Assembly: GCA_039519185.1 (NCBI GenBank)
Contig: CM076851.1
Span: forward strand, 47,784,751 to 47,848,750
Direction: 5' to 3'
From: Astragalus membranaceus
Taxonomy: Eukaryota; Streptophyta; Magnoliopsida; Fabales; Fabaceae
Length of the DNA stretch: 64,000 nt
Part shown: one piece after another, positions 1 through 10,200 of the stretch
Numbering within the stretch: position 1 is the first letter of the stretch
Layout of the letters: each line of letters begins with the position of its first letter
The notes under the pieces: model-generated
Seen by the model: only the letters and a program-made list of their open reading frames with translations
Told to the model about the DNA's origin: nothing
Database searches by the model: none
Made by a program: the position numbers and the translations under genes

Positions 1-179
1 CAACCTCATGTCAAATAAAATTTTATGGAATAAATGTCAAAGTTTACATCAATATTGTAAAGTTCAAACAAAAATTACATTAAAATTAACTATAGCAAAA
101 ATAGTTATAAATTTATTTATCAACCGAGCATGTAGTAGTAGCATTCCACACTAGCAGCAAGTCAGCAACATCCACCTAT
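1..179. other. AT-rich sequence with no recognised feature
   Basis: No coding or repeat signal recognised. It lies just beyond the C-terminal end of the decayed hAT transposase that follows. Confidence 0.4.
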
Positions 180-930
180 TAATCTTTGAATATCATTCTC
201 CTTGCATTTTTGGCTGCAAAATCATTAATAATCCGTTCATAATCAAGATTCTTTAAAAAAATCATTTTCAATTGAAATTAAGGCAAGATTATTTAATCTA
301 TTTTGCCACATCGTCGAATGCAAATAAGATTGCAACAATTCTAATTTTGAAAAACTCCTCTTAGCAAATGAACTGTAATAGGGATGATTAATATTATTCT
401 ATAAGCTATACATAGATTGGGAAAACAACAAAATATCTTAAGAGAACTCAATATCATAAAACTTGATTTTGACTCGATTGTTAAAACCTCTTTGATGACT
501 CTTAATTCTTCAAATAAAACTTCACCATCAATATCAAAAGAATTACCATGTTTCAAATATGTTTCGAGATTTATGTAAGATAATTTCAAATTCTCATCCA
601 AGAAGAACCTATGTCTTTCAATGCTAACCAAAAATCCAAATATCTCCTGAAATGTGCTATATTGCTCAAATCTTCTACTAAGTGAGCCAATTGCTTGATC
701 TACGATGTATAAAAATAATGAATCCTAAAAGACTCCTTAGCAGACTCAGGGTCTAATTGTGTGCATTCAGATGGATTTTCATCCTTGTGTTTCTTTCTAC
801 GAATTTGACGTTTACATTCAATCTCCATTTCATTCACAATTAATTCAACACTAACGATAGCTTTTTCAAATCCATATTCTCTCTACTTTTCCAAGTGAGT
901 AATCAAACATTTTACTAATTCTATAGCCAC
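180..930 (-). pseudogene. hAT-type transposase C-terminal remnant (ZMYM1/TTF-like family)
   Basis: Read on the minus strand from about 930 down, the translation follows the C-terminal half of the plant hAT transposases often annotated as zinc finger MYM-type protein 1-like. In order there are a DVAIELVKCLITHLEKY-like segment, a basic RRKKHKDE stretch, an ESFRIHYF segment, then HGNSFDIDGEVLFEELRVIK, the dimerisation-type FPNLCIAYRIILIIPITV region, and finally LALISIENDFFKNLDY and DFAAKNARR. The pieces lie in different frames with stop codons between them (for example after HLEK and in the ISIEN region), so it cannot encode a working protein. The N-terminal zinc finger and the catalytic core are absent, and no terminal inverted repeats were found. 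The family assignment rests on recognised C-terminal motif order; the state of decay is seen directly. Confidence 0.75.
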
Positions 931-1099
931 ATCCATATCCATATCCGGTTAAATAAATCCGAATATTTATGTTAATTTTATAACCGGTTAATTATTTCAA
1001 TTTGTCCAAAAATGATTATGGTTTTTATTCGGTTATGTGATGGATGTCCGTTGGATATCCAGATGGTTTTGCTTAAGAATTTAACCAAGCCCACCAAAA

Positions 1100-1718
1100 T
1101 TATTTTTAAAAAGTTTAAATTTTATATTTTTTTTCTGCACCCTTATCTATTAAAAGAAAAAGACTTAATGAAATTTATTTATTTATTTTGCTTGAGAGGA
1201 GTGGCCCCCGCTCCTACGTATCTCTAGGTGCGATGGAAAAATCAAAACTACGTCGTTCTTGGGTAGAAAAAGTTTGGTTTGTTTGTGTTTTTTAATTTAG
1301 GGATTTTAGGACTTGTGATCCGTACGGTTCATTTATCATAAGACGATGACTAACCCAGCCGTAAGACCGACTTAATCCCCTGTTTTTGAAAATTTGTTTT
1401 TTGTTTGAAAGAAATGCTTGTGTGTTTGTATTTTTTAGTGTAGAAATTGTTTCTTTTAAATAGGGATTTTAGGACCTGATCCGTATGGTTCATTCGTGGT
1501 CCTGAAAAGCTGACTAACCCGATCGTACGACCGACTTAATCCCCTATTTTGTTTTTGAAAATATTTATTTATTTATGAGAGGAAAAGGAATATTTTGTTT
1601 TTCTGTTTTGAATATGAACGAAAAGTTAACAAAGCAAAAAAGGAAAAGTGCAACTAGTGAAAAATAATTATCATTAATATTTAAAAATAAACTAATTAAA
1701 AGAAAAATAAAATAAAAA

Positions 1719-1753
<35 letters not shown>

Positions 1754-2209
1754 CGCTAGGAGAGGGAGAGAATGTGTTCAGTGTTCTTGTTGAATCACTG
1801 TTGTGTGTTTCTCACTATGGACAGAGCCTCCTTTTATAGGTGAAGGGTAAGGTGTGGAGACTTGCTGGGCAAGCAGACTTGTTGGGCTGAAGGCTTGCTG
1901 GGATGAAGCTTGATGCTACTGACACCCCCCTTTTTTGTGATATTCTATTCTTCTCTATTTTTTGATTTTTATGTAATTTTATTTTTGTTTTGGTGATAAT
2001 GTAAATAAAAGACTGATTTTTTAAGTTAGAGAAATGGTTATTTTAAAAAGACAAATCTAGAAAAAGGACAAGTTGGGCCAAAGCCCAAACTAGAAAACTA
2101 ACATAAGCCCAATAAAACGAAATAGCGTCCAAACGAGCCCAAAAACTCTTGCGGCAATTTAGACGAATAAAGTAGTAAAAAGGAAGCAGACAAAATTGGG
2201 GTACGACAC
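1100..2209 (-). mobile_element. LTR (probably a solo or truncated Ty3-type LTR), minus strand
   Basis: On the minus strand the sequence opens at 2209 with TGTCGTACCCCAATTTTG, a start typical of plant Ty3-type LTRs. It carries a TATA box (CTATAAAAGG, about 1830-1842) followed by a leader with a GA/CT run, as expected for an LTR promoter, and runs towards a region with GATACGTAGGAGCGGGG (about 1195-1220) also typical of such LTR ends. Two imperfect copies of a block with GATCCGTA(C/T)GGTTCAT and GACCGACTTAATCCCC lie at 1300-1380 and 1465-1550. I did not find a clear TSD or exact lower boundary. No gag or pol is attached. Confidence 0.55.
1721..1750. repeat. (GA)n microsatellite
   Basis: About 15 GA units, inside the presumed transcribed leader of the minus-strand LTR. 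Confidence 0.95.
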
Positions 2210-2511
2210 ATCCCCTCCCAAACATACCCTTTAACATGAATGGATTCATGGACTAGCACTTCAATTCATAGTTTTTCTAACACACTGAATCTCAACACGA
2301 TTCAAATTGCAATTCATGAATTCAATTCACAGCTTTATGAGATTTTGTGAGTTGAAGCATAAATTGATATGAGATATAAGTTAGTAATTGGCACTGAATT
2401 TCTTTTCTTTGAAGAAGTTTACATGTTTCTATTGATTGGTTCCATTTAATTAATCTTCTTTTAACATATGATGATATGAGTCAAAATATAAAGAACTAAT
2501 AATATGTTACA

Positions 2512-4837
2512 TCAATCTACTAGCTGCACAGCTGCAATAGAAGGTATCTTGTCTCTCAACTTCTGTGTTAAGGCAACACGAACCGTCGTAACTCCAGCCG
2601 CCGGTCCGCTTAACCGAATTTTTACAACATAATCATTAATATGAATAAGCTCTAATGTTCCTCCCCCAGTGCCAATAAGATACGGTCTAATTTCAGAAAG
2701 AATCTGCAAAATGAACAAACAATATAATAAGATTTAGAATCTAAACATGAAGCAACAGCAAGCTATCACTGGAAATCTGAATTCTGCAGCCTATAGATAG
2801 ATACATACATGTCTATATTTGCTTTACAGAGAGAGAATTTCTACAAACATATAAGCTATTAGAAATAGTTTGTATGTCAGATACATTTTAAACATTTGTA
2901 CTCTATTCTAGGCATAAATGTTTATGTCACTATCTGAAAGCAAAGTGTTTTCATTGTAGTTTTGCATAATATACCAATCCTTTAATGTCATTTTGAAGAA
3001 TATACGATACATTAAACTTGTAGCAAAACTTTGTAATAAGAGTATTAGTCTCTGTATCACCAACACTTCCCGTTGAAGATGTGTCTTGTGTCCAACACGT
3101 ATCGTGTCGGACACCGACACTTCAATTACTTGTATTTTTTCAGATTAAAACTGATTTCTCTGTGTCTGTGTCGTGTTCGATGTTCGTGTCTGTGTTGGTG
3201 CTTCATAGGTTATAGTCCTTAAAAGGGCGATCCAGTGCACCAGAATCCCAACAGGTATGCTTTGGGGAGGGTAGATGTAGGCAACCTAACCCTTGCAAGC
3301 AGAGAGATTGTATCTAGGATTTGATCTCATGGCAGCAAACTTACCGTTGCGCCAAGGCTCGCCTCAATCACAGTCATAGTCCGTCCTATGGTCAAATATT
3401 TAGATTTTGCACCTTACTTTCAAAACCCAAAAGGCCTTGATGCTACATAATATACCAATAAAATCATGGCAATGCTAGAAATGATGCATAAGGTTTGAAT
3501 TTGCCTTACATTTTCAACATTTTCTTCAGTTAACTCAAGACCAGTCTCAGTGTCTAGTATCTGTTCAACTTCCAAGATTTCCGGAATTTTATCTCGGAGG
3601 CGTAATTCGATTCCCATCTTTAATGTCATGGCTGAACTAGGACATGATCCACATGCTCCTTGTAGCTTGAGGATAACAACAAGTCCATCTATCTCATGCA
3701 AGGCTACATTCCCTCCATCAGCCATTAAGCCAGGTCTTACCTCATCTAAAACCCTCTCCACATTCTCTTCTGTTAATGGCAGGACACACCTTGGAGAAAC
3801 AACTACTCCTGCACCATTGGAATGTCATTGTTATATAATCAACTTATTTCTCACTTCCTTTGCAAGCTACTTTGATATATAACATTGCTTACACTTGCAA
3901 CTACTAATTCTTTTATCTTTTTGGCAAATTTCAATCTTGGTTTCAATAATTCACATTAATCAACATCAGATTTGCACATGACACTCAATATAACAAAGTT
4001 GCAGGAAAACAATTGAATGCATTATACTATACTATACTATTTATCAGTACTCCAACCAACACCTTTGGCCCAGTGACACAAGCTACCTAGGACAAGGGGT
4101 CGATCTGGTGCTCCCAAGTTCGAGTCCACCAATGACAATTTGGCGAGTAAGAAATTTGCTCCTCTACACATGCGGAGATCAAATTTTCGTTAAAAGCGTC
4201 GAGACACTATGTGGGTACCCAGCAATAGTCCGAATAAAAAATACTACTAGTACAATAGTACTCCTTTTCGGACTATGATTCTCTAAATTCAGAATTCCCT
4301 ACAATAACATGCATTCAGAATTCCCTCTGCATATTAGTATTTCTCATCATCACATTTTAGCCATGTGAATGTCGAAAACTTTCAATTCAGAGAATCCTAG
4401 TACCTTGTTTTCATCTAAAGAAAAGACTAGGCATAATGCTAGAGTAGTTAATAATTATCAATGCAACTAATTATATTTAAATTGATGAAACTCTTTAAGA
4501 ATTAATCCATTGACAGAACAGTATTACCTGCTTTGTTTGGTGGAGCACGAGCTCTAATAAGTCCAAAAAAATTCTTCAAGTTGATTTGGTGACCTTTGAG
4601 AAAACAACTCTCTCTTGAAGAAAAACCTCTGCTACCTGATTCAAAGTTCTAAATAAAAATTTGAGTCAGCAAAGATGTTCATGCTATTAAAAAGAAAAAC
4701 ATCAACATAGAGAAGTAGTGTACCTTAAAGAGACAAAATTGTGTGGACAATAATTTATTAGATGAATAAAGCATTGTAATTGTTGTTGTCTTGAGGTTTT
4801 GAGTTGTTGTTGGGGTTAAGAGTGAACCACCCAACAT
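2512..4837 (-). CDS. NifU-like iron-sulfur scaffold protein, chloroplastic (NFU2/NFU3 type), four exons
   Basis: Minus-strand exons are 4724-4837, 4528-4648, 3510-3808 and 2512-2703. All introns are GT-AG and phases fit, giving 726 nt (241 residues plus TGA), close to the length of plant plastid NFU2. Exons 1 and 2 encode a Ser/Thr- and basic-rich, acidic-poor leader that looks like a transit peptide. Exon 3 carries the NFU domain with LMADGGNVALHEIDG and the Fe-S binding CxxC motif in QGACGSCPSS. Exon 4 carries a second, degenerate NFU-like repeat (EIRPYLIGTGGGTLEL ... GPAAGVTTVRVALTQKLRDKIPSIAAVQ) without CxxC, the usual plastid NFU architecture. Known role of the family: assembles and hands on [4Fe-4S]/[2Fe-2S] clusters in the stroma, needed for photosystem I. 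The ATG at 4837 is the first in frame after a TAG upstream; an internal Met22 is an alternative. A weak TATA-like ATATAG lies near 4917-4925. NFU2 versus NFU3 cannot be decided here. Confidence 0.93.
3100..3211. repeat. Dispersed repeat, copy 1 (GTGTCGTGTTCG-type)
   Basis: The block GGACACCGACACTTCAATTAC ... TTCGTGTCTGTGTTGGTGCTTCATA resembles a second, degenerate block at about 61200-61275 (GGACAACACTTCGATTAC ... TGTTCGTGTATTGGTGCTACATA). It sits in intron 3 of the NFU gene. The class of element is not identified. Confidence 0.5.
3219..3375 (-). mobile_element. Au-like tRNA-derived SINE, minus strand, in NFU intron 3
   Basis: On the minus strand it begins with an A-box-like GCTTGGCGCAACGGTAAG and continues with CATGAGATCAAATCCT (degenerate B box), GCTTGCAAGGGTTAGGTTGC, CTACATCTACCCTCCCCA and GTGCACTGGATCGCCCTTTT. 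This is the motif order of plant Au SINEs. A 7-bp TSD (ATAGTCC) flanks it at 3212-3218 and 3376-3382. Because the NFU gene is also minus strand, the SINE is in the same orientation as its host gene. Confidence 0.75.
4054..4256 (+). mobile_element. tRNA-derived SINE in NFU intron 2, antisense to the gene
   Basis: It shows an A-box-like TTTGGCCCAGTGACACAAGC and a B box AAGTTCGAGTCCACC about 50 bp further on, followed by a non-tRNA body and an A-rich end. An 8-bp direct repeat AGTACTCC flanks it (4046-4053 and 4257-4264), which is the expected TSD. The spacing and lack of a cloverleaf rule out a true tRNA gene. Confidence 0.75.
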
Positions 4838-6246
4838 CTGAGTTTGAGTTTGAGAGGGAAAACCAGTTACAGAAAGCTACCATAAGAATGAGCAACAAGT
4901 GAAACTGAAAATTTTGCTATATAAAATAATCTCTCTTTTGTTTCTGGAAGAAGTTCAGTTTTGATAGCAAGTGTTACTTGATTGGCTGACATTGATTGAT
5001 TATGTGTGATGATGATAAATGAAATAAAATAAGAGTGAACAAAGTTTGTGGATAGAACTTAAACACACAAGGCACAAAGGAAACCGTGAAAGCTAGTATT
5101 GGGCTTATTTGACAAAACAGGTATCAAATTTGTTGAACTAGTAACTTTTATTCTTAAAGGGTTTACTAATGGTACCTACTTTTTGCCAACCGCACACCCC
5201 CCCCCCCTTTGTTTTCACAAAAGAGCATTGTTATTTCTTAGGAAGAAGTTTTATCTAGAAAGAGAAGAATGCATTAAAAATAGAGCATTTGACCAATCAA
5301 TAATCGACTAACAATACATGAGAGAGTATATAGTTATAGTTTGTAAGTGTTACATGCTGTCACATTATATTCTTCTCTTTCTTGCACACATCTCTCGTAA
5401 TATTTAGTATTTTCCTTCATAAAATAACCGTATTCCCTTCATCTACCTACCCTTCCGGACTCTCACTCCTTCCTACCCTTGTTCTATTTTTGTTGTATTC
5501 CTTTCTGTCCCTCACTCTCTATTGGGAAGGGATTCTCTAGTTTTTTGGTGAGAACTTCTTCTTCCTAAAAAAAATCCTCCTCCACCAGGCGATTTTTTTC
5601 TCTTTTTTTTTATGTTGGGAAATAATTTTTTGATAAGCAAAAAAAATTTGGTAGGAAAAATGAATTTTCGGTAAAAGGAAGGGGTAGGGGAATTTTTAGT
5701 AAAGTAGGGAGGCGAGGTTGTTATTGTCAAAACAGGTGGTGTTGTTAACAAGTCTGCTATCTTATTATTCTAAGCCCAAGTAACAAACTATGTGTTTAAT
5801 TAATTAATACAAAAATAAAAGGCTTGTTTTTTGCACCCTAATTTTTCCTTATATTTCCCATTTTTCGGCAGAAATAATATAAAACAGTGTTGCACTTATT
5901 GACCATTAACTAGATGGTCCATGTAATACATCCCCTGATAAAAACTAAAATCTGTTGTCAATGAAACTTTCTTTTAAGCAAAATTCAAAGGCATGAACCG
6001 ATTAATACTAACACTAATTACACTTTTCTTTGTCACTGATGTTATTGTTTAGAAAGCTAAGTAGTAATACGCACCTCTATTAAATTGTTACGTGTTTTAA
6101 TTAAAATTTCAAATGTATTTTAATATGATATTATATGATATGATATGATATATCGTTCAAAAATAAACTTCTAGAATGTATAAAATAGTTTTTCTAGAAG
6201 TTAACCTCTAGAAACTATAAAGAGTTCGAAACTTAACTTCTAGAAC
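4838..6246. other. 5' flank of NFU and intergenic DNA, no gene recognised
   Basis: Holds the NFU promoter side, a C11-type homopolymer at about 5197-5207, and AT-rich sequence. 6165-6245 has several inverted TTCTAGAAGTTAA-like words. Short open frames here (5099-5311, 5512-5751) show no family resemblance. Confidence 0.5.
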
Positions 6247-6269
6247 ACATTTTATACATTCTTAATGTT

Positions 6270-6400
6270 TTTTTTATAAGCAATGTTAGTGGGGTGAGGG
6301 AATGTTAGTTTTTCGGGTTTGAACCCGGGACCTCCGTTTTGCAATCATTTGGCACTCTTTCGATATCTATTAGCTCGCCAACTGAGCTACCTACTTGCAA
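6270..6400 (-). mobile_element. tRNA-derived SINE family S, copy 1 (minus)
   Basis: On the minus strand it reads GTAGGTAGCTCAGTTGGCGAG (A box) ... GGGTTCAAACCCG (B box) ... CACTAACATTGCTTATAAAAA. An exact 23-bp direct repeat flanks it (6247-6269 and 6401-6423), clear evidence of retroposition. The same family recurs at 6913-7050 and 59782-59911. Confidence 0.9.
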
Positions 6401-6591
6401 ACATTTTATACATTCTTAATGTTAACTTCGAGTAGTTATAAATTGTCTGCAAGTTTGAAGGTATTATTTGTTAATTTGTCCTTTAGGGTTTAAAATTAGT
6501 GGAAAGCAAAGGTAAAGTAAAATTAAATACATAATCCGTACATAAATCAAAATGAGTAGAGAATTAAAGTCAAAATAAAGAAAAAAGATGC

Positions 6592-6876
6592 ATGTCATTT
6601 CGTGGATGGCTTCTTCCTCCTCTTATACGTTATGCACCTCGACCAATGTCTGTTGTTTCTACTAGAAATCATAAAATTTATGTTTGGAAAGTATACTTTA
6701 GATTAATATTCAAATTTGAAGACAAAAAAATAATCCAGAGCATACTTCTAGTAACTGGCATACCTAAAGAAGAAAGGCGTGGGGTTGGAAGAAGGAGAGG
6801 AGAGTTGGGGAATGCAAGTGGCCTTTGGAGAAATAGTGGTTTAAACAAAATGAAGAAAAAGAGAGATGGGATGTGA
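6592..6876 (+). other. Unrecognised open frame, probably not a gene
   Basis: A 94-codon frame with no domain I recognise. Its C-terminal ERRGVGRRRGE stretch resembles the ERWGVGRRGS end of the frame inside the MULE-type element at 7957-8769, so it may be an eroded piece of related transposon sequence. No promoter or splice logic is evident. Confidence 0.2.
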
Positions 6877-6912
6877 GGTTCTGTAATTTAATAACAATAA
6901 CAATGTTTTTTT

Positions 6913-7050
6913 TTATATCCCAAGTAGGTAGCTCAGCTGGCGAGCTAAAGGATATCGAAAGAGTGCACCAAAAGAGTGCAAGAGGAGGTCCCGGGTTCAA
7001 ACCCCGGAAACTAACATTCCCCCACCCCCACTAACATTGCTTATAAAAAA
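6913..7050 (+). mobile_element. tRNA-derived SINE family S, copy 2 (plus)
   Basis: The same body as copy 1, in the opposite orientation: GTAGGTAGCTCAGCTGGCGAG, GGTCCCGGGTTCAAACCCCGG, CACTAACATTGCTTATAAAA. The direct repeat AACAATGTTTTTTT flanks it (about 6899-6912 and 7053-7066). With copy 1 it forms an inverted pair about 520 bp apart. Confidence 0.9.
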
Positions 7051-7138
7051 AAAACAATGTTTTTTTGTATTGTTTAAAAGTTAACTTCTGAGGTGTAAAT
7101 AGAAACTTCAAAACTAAGAAGGGACTCTGATTTACAAG

Positions 7139-7830
7139 GGGACCATACTTCCTACAACCCCCCTCTACTCACTGAATACCCCCAACATTCAAATATTCCA
7201 AAAATACTCTCACGTGTAACGCACTCCCAAATCCCCCTCACGCTGCATTTTGGCTTTGGTACGGTACTTTAGTACCGAACCGGTTCGGTACTAAAGTACC
7301 GAACTTGTTAGATTCTGCATATTATTCAATTATAGCCTTTTTCACTTTTCAAAATTGGGGTAAAGCAAATGAAGACAATAAGAGGTGGGCGGTTATAAGC
7401 TTGCAGTGGGTAGTGCTTGTGATATCTGCGTGCATGACATCGACAATTGCTCACGACTTTGCTATGGCACGACAATTGCTCTCCTTATCTTTTCCCTTTC
7501 ATATTGTGGGCCTACATTCCAAAGGCAAAGTGAGGTTTGTGGTTACTGTGTATGGTTTGATATTGTGTGGTTCTGAACAAGTTCGAAACTTTGGTTCCGA
7601 ACCAGTTCGGTTCCAAAGTTCTGAACCTTTTAAAAATTGAAAAGTGGGGGGTGTCTTCCAAGATATAAGACCCGGTACTTTGGTTCTGAACGGGTACAGA
7701 TTCAAAGTTCCGAACCTGCGTAATCCTAGAAAAAAATGCAACGCGTGCATTTCATTAATGACATTTTAGTCGTTTCACAAGGTTTGTGGGTGTCTAGTGA
7801 GTAGCTGGGGGGTTGTATGAAGTATGGCTC
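7139..7830. mobile_element. Non-autonomous MULE-type element M1
   Basis: Long imperfect terminal inverted repeats: the left end GGGACCATACTTCCTACAACCCCCC pairs with the complement of the right end (GAGCCATACTTCATACAACCCCCC); each is cited here only as a motif. The flanking TTTACAAG occurs at 7131-7138 and 7831-7838 (8 of 9 TSD bases). Subterminal regions carry palindromes built on GTACCGAACCGGTTCGGTAC (about 7270-7300) and diverged copies at 7565-7625 and 7670-7725. No transposase is encoded. The 7305-7640 frame runs through terminal-repeat sequence and is unlikely to be real. Confidence 0.75.
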
Positions 7831-7956
7831 TTTACAAGAGTATCTTATGCCCATAAAAACTACCTTAGTCCACACTTTGTTAAGCCTTTTTTTTATATAA
7901 TGACCAAAACAAATATAAAACAACACTTTGGGCTTTATGCTTTACATTTTACATAT

Positions 7957-8769
7957 GGCGATCACTTTTCCCACACCCCCTAACTCCAAATATTCAAAAA
8001 CTACCCTTAATGAGAGGACGTGTTTACGTGCGATTCGGTTGAGGCCAACTGAATATATTCCGCTAAGGTCAACCGAACGGATCTTTTTTTGAGACACACC
8101 CCTCTTTCTTACCATTCGGTTGACCTCAACCGAATTCTTCTTTTCACATCTCTAAGGAATGGCTTTTTCTTCTTTTTACAACTTAATCATGAAATGCTAC
8201 CTGCAACCTGGCAACCACCATGGCAGATCCTGGAACTTTAACAATAATCGTTCCTTCAACTCATGAATGTCTTCTTCTGTCTTCTGTTTCGATTTCGACA
8301 CCAAATGATTTTATTCCGGTGAAAAGAAAAAACAAATGTAAAGGTACAACAATTGATCCAACAATTATAAACCACAAATTTGGCCTTCCCATTAGTATCA
8401 CAGAGACAGGCGAGGAGAACAAGGCGGATGTGGTGGAGCGGTGCAGCAATTGGAGAACGTTGGAGCGGTGGGGTGTTGGAAGAAGGGGAAGTATGGTGGT
8501 TCTGAATCGTTAAAATGGGTATTTTGTTTTAATATTTTTCAATAAATCAACATACTGTGTAAACTGAAGGATTCGGTTGAGGTCAACCGAATAGTGTAAA
8601 AGGGGGGTGTGTCAAAAAAATACACGCTCGGTTGTGCCTAACCGAACATATTCGGTGGACCCTAACCGAATCAGTGAAAACAGCGCGCCTCATTAATGGC
8701 ATATTGGTCATTTCGCAGGACTTGGGGGGTGTGGGGTGAGTAGGGAGGGATGTGGAAAAAGCACTGGCC
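7957..8769. mobile_element. Non-autonomous MULE-type element M2, sister of M1
   Basis: A perfect 9-bp TSD TTTACATAT flanks it (7948-7956 and 8770-8778). The ends are inverted: GGCGATCACTTTTCCCAC on the left, complement GGCCAGTGCTTTTTCCAC on the right. M2 shares with M1 the subterminal CATTAATGRCATWTTRGTCRTTTC block and the TGGGGGGT..TGAGTAG block. Its palindromes are a different word, ATTCGGTTGACCTCAACCGAAT (about 8121-8142, 8573-8594). An internal 97-codon frame (8220-8513, MADPGTLTIIVPST...) has no recognised domain. Confidence 0.8.
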
Positions 8770-8778
8770 TTTACATAT

Positions 8779-9667
8779 TAGGTATTTCTCTTTAATTTAA
8801 AGGATAAAAATCCAGGTGTTCAAAAAAAAGGATAAAAATCCACAATGGTAAAAGCTAAAAAGTTGTCTTGTGAAGTGAATCTTTCTGAAAGCACAATTCA
8901 AATTTCAAACAAATGAATGATAATTATCAAATCTTATAAATTTTATAAATTGTTGAATTTTTGATTACAAATTATTTTTAAAGTTTTTAGTTAGGACACA
9001 CTATTACATGTAATCATTATAATAATAGTTTGTATTAGTACAAAAAGAATATAGCGTCTTTGTACTCTCGAACACATTCTTGTCAAGATATTCTCTTTTA
9101 TTGTCTGAAATTCATATGGATCCCATCAATTTACATGAGACCTACATGATTTAGTGGGATATATTCAAATTTCAACAAACAATAGGAAGTTATTGAGAAA
9201 TGAGTGTTAAAGAATGTGCTTTTAGCACTTCCCAGAGCATCCACAAAGAGGAATTCTTATCTCTTAAGAGTTGAAATCTTATAGGTACCTCCATTGTGGA
9301 GATTGAAAAGTGGGTAGATGAAACTCTTGAATAAGAAACCCTCTCTCTCTCCTCTGACGCAATGACCCACACATATACTTTTCATATATCATAGTATTAA
9401 TTATTGTTAAAATGTAAAATGATAAAAAGTTAGTGGGACCCATTTAAGTACTCAGTTTGGGTTTCTCCATTGAGGATGCTCTCACAAGTCTAATTAAATA
9501 TTAAGGTGTATCTTCTCTAGCATGGATATGGGAGTTACTAATAAAATTATTTTATTCCAACATGTACTAAGACTATTTATTTTAATGAAATGATGTGAGT
9601 TTCCTTTGGTAAAACAAAATGGATAAGTTGGAATAATAGCCAAGTCAATAGGAGAAATAGGTAATGG
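8779..9667. other. No gene; AT-rich with a weak inverted element
   Basis: Nothing coding is recognised. GAGCATCCACAAAGAGG (about 9236) and CTCCATTGAGGATGCTCT (about 9465) are roughly inverted and may be the ends of an eroded MITE-like repeat of about 250 bp. Confidence 0.35.
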
Positions 9668-10200
9668 TAGGGGTGTTCACGGGTACATGTCAACCCGCAA
9701 ACTCATTCATCCAAACCAACTCAACCCACATTTTAATCCAACCCAAGTAAGTTTGGGTCTAACCCGAACCAACCCATTGAATTTGACATTTTGAATTCGC
9801 AAACCCATGAACCCAACTCATTTTGACATTATTAAAATAATGCGTCTAACAGATAAATTTATTTTTTTATTACAGTTATAGCTAATGTATATGTATTTGG
9901 TGATAGACCTGATTTAAATTATGGATGAATTTTAAAGTATGAATGATGTCCGTTGAATTTTTTTTAAAATGCATAACTACCACAAATGTGTTGATTGAAT
10001 TACTTTTTTTTATTAAAATTTTAAAAATAATTTTTTTACCTGGCCCGCGAGCCCAACCCAACTCATTCTTGATCGGGTTGGTTTGGTTTAGTGTTAGTGT
10101 TAAAAGTACGAGTTGGAGGCTTAACCCAAACCGAAGATAATTAATCGGTTTAGATATCAGATTCGATCAAATTTAACCCAATCCAACCAACAAACACATA
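9668..10200. mobile_element. Possible hAT-type MITE, degenerate
   Basis: It opens with TAGGGGTGTTCACGGGT, a frequent terminus of non-autonomous plant hAT elements, and is filled with CAACCCA / TTGGGTT-type words in both orientations (AACCCGAACCAACCC; GATCGGGTTGGTTTGG). The right end is eroded and no 8-bp TSD could be fixed. Confidence 0.4.

Noticed and set aside
6925..7010. Possible tRNA gene (A and B boxes present)
   Set aside because: The spacing between boxes is too long and no cloverleaf or anticodon arm forms; the poly-A end and TSD show a SINE.
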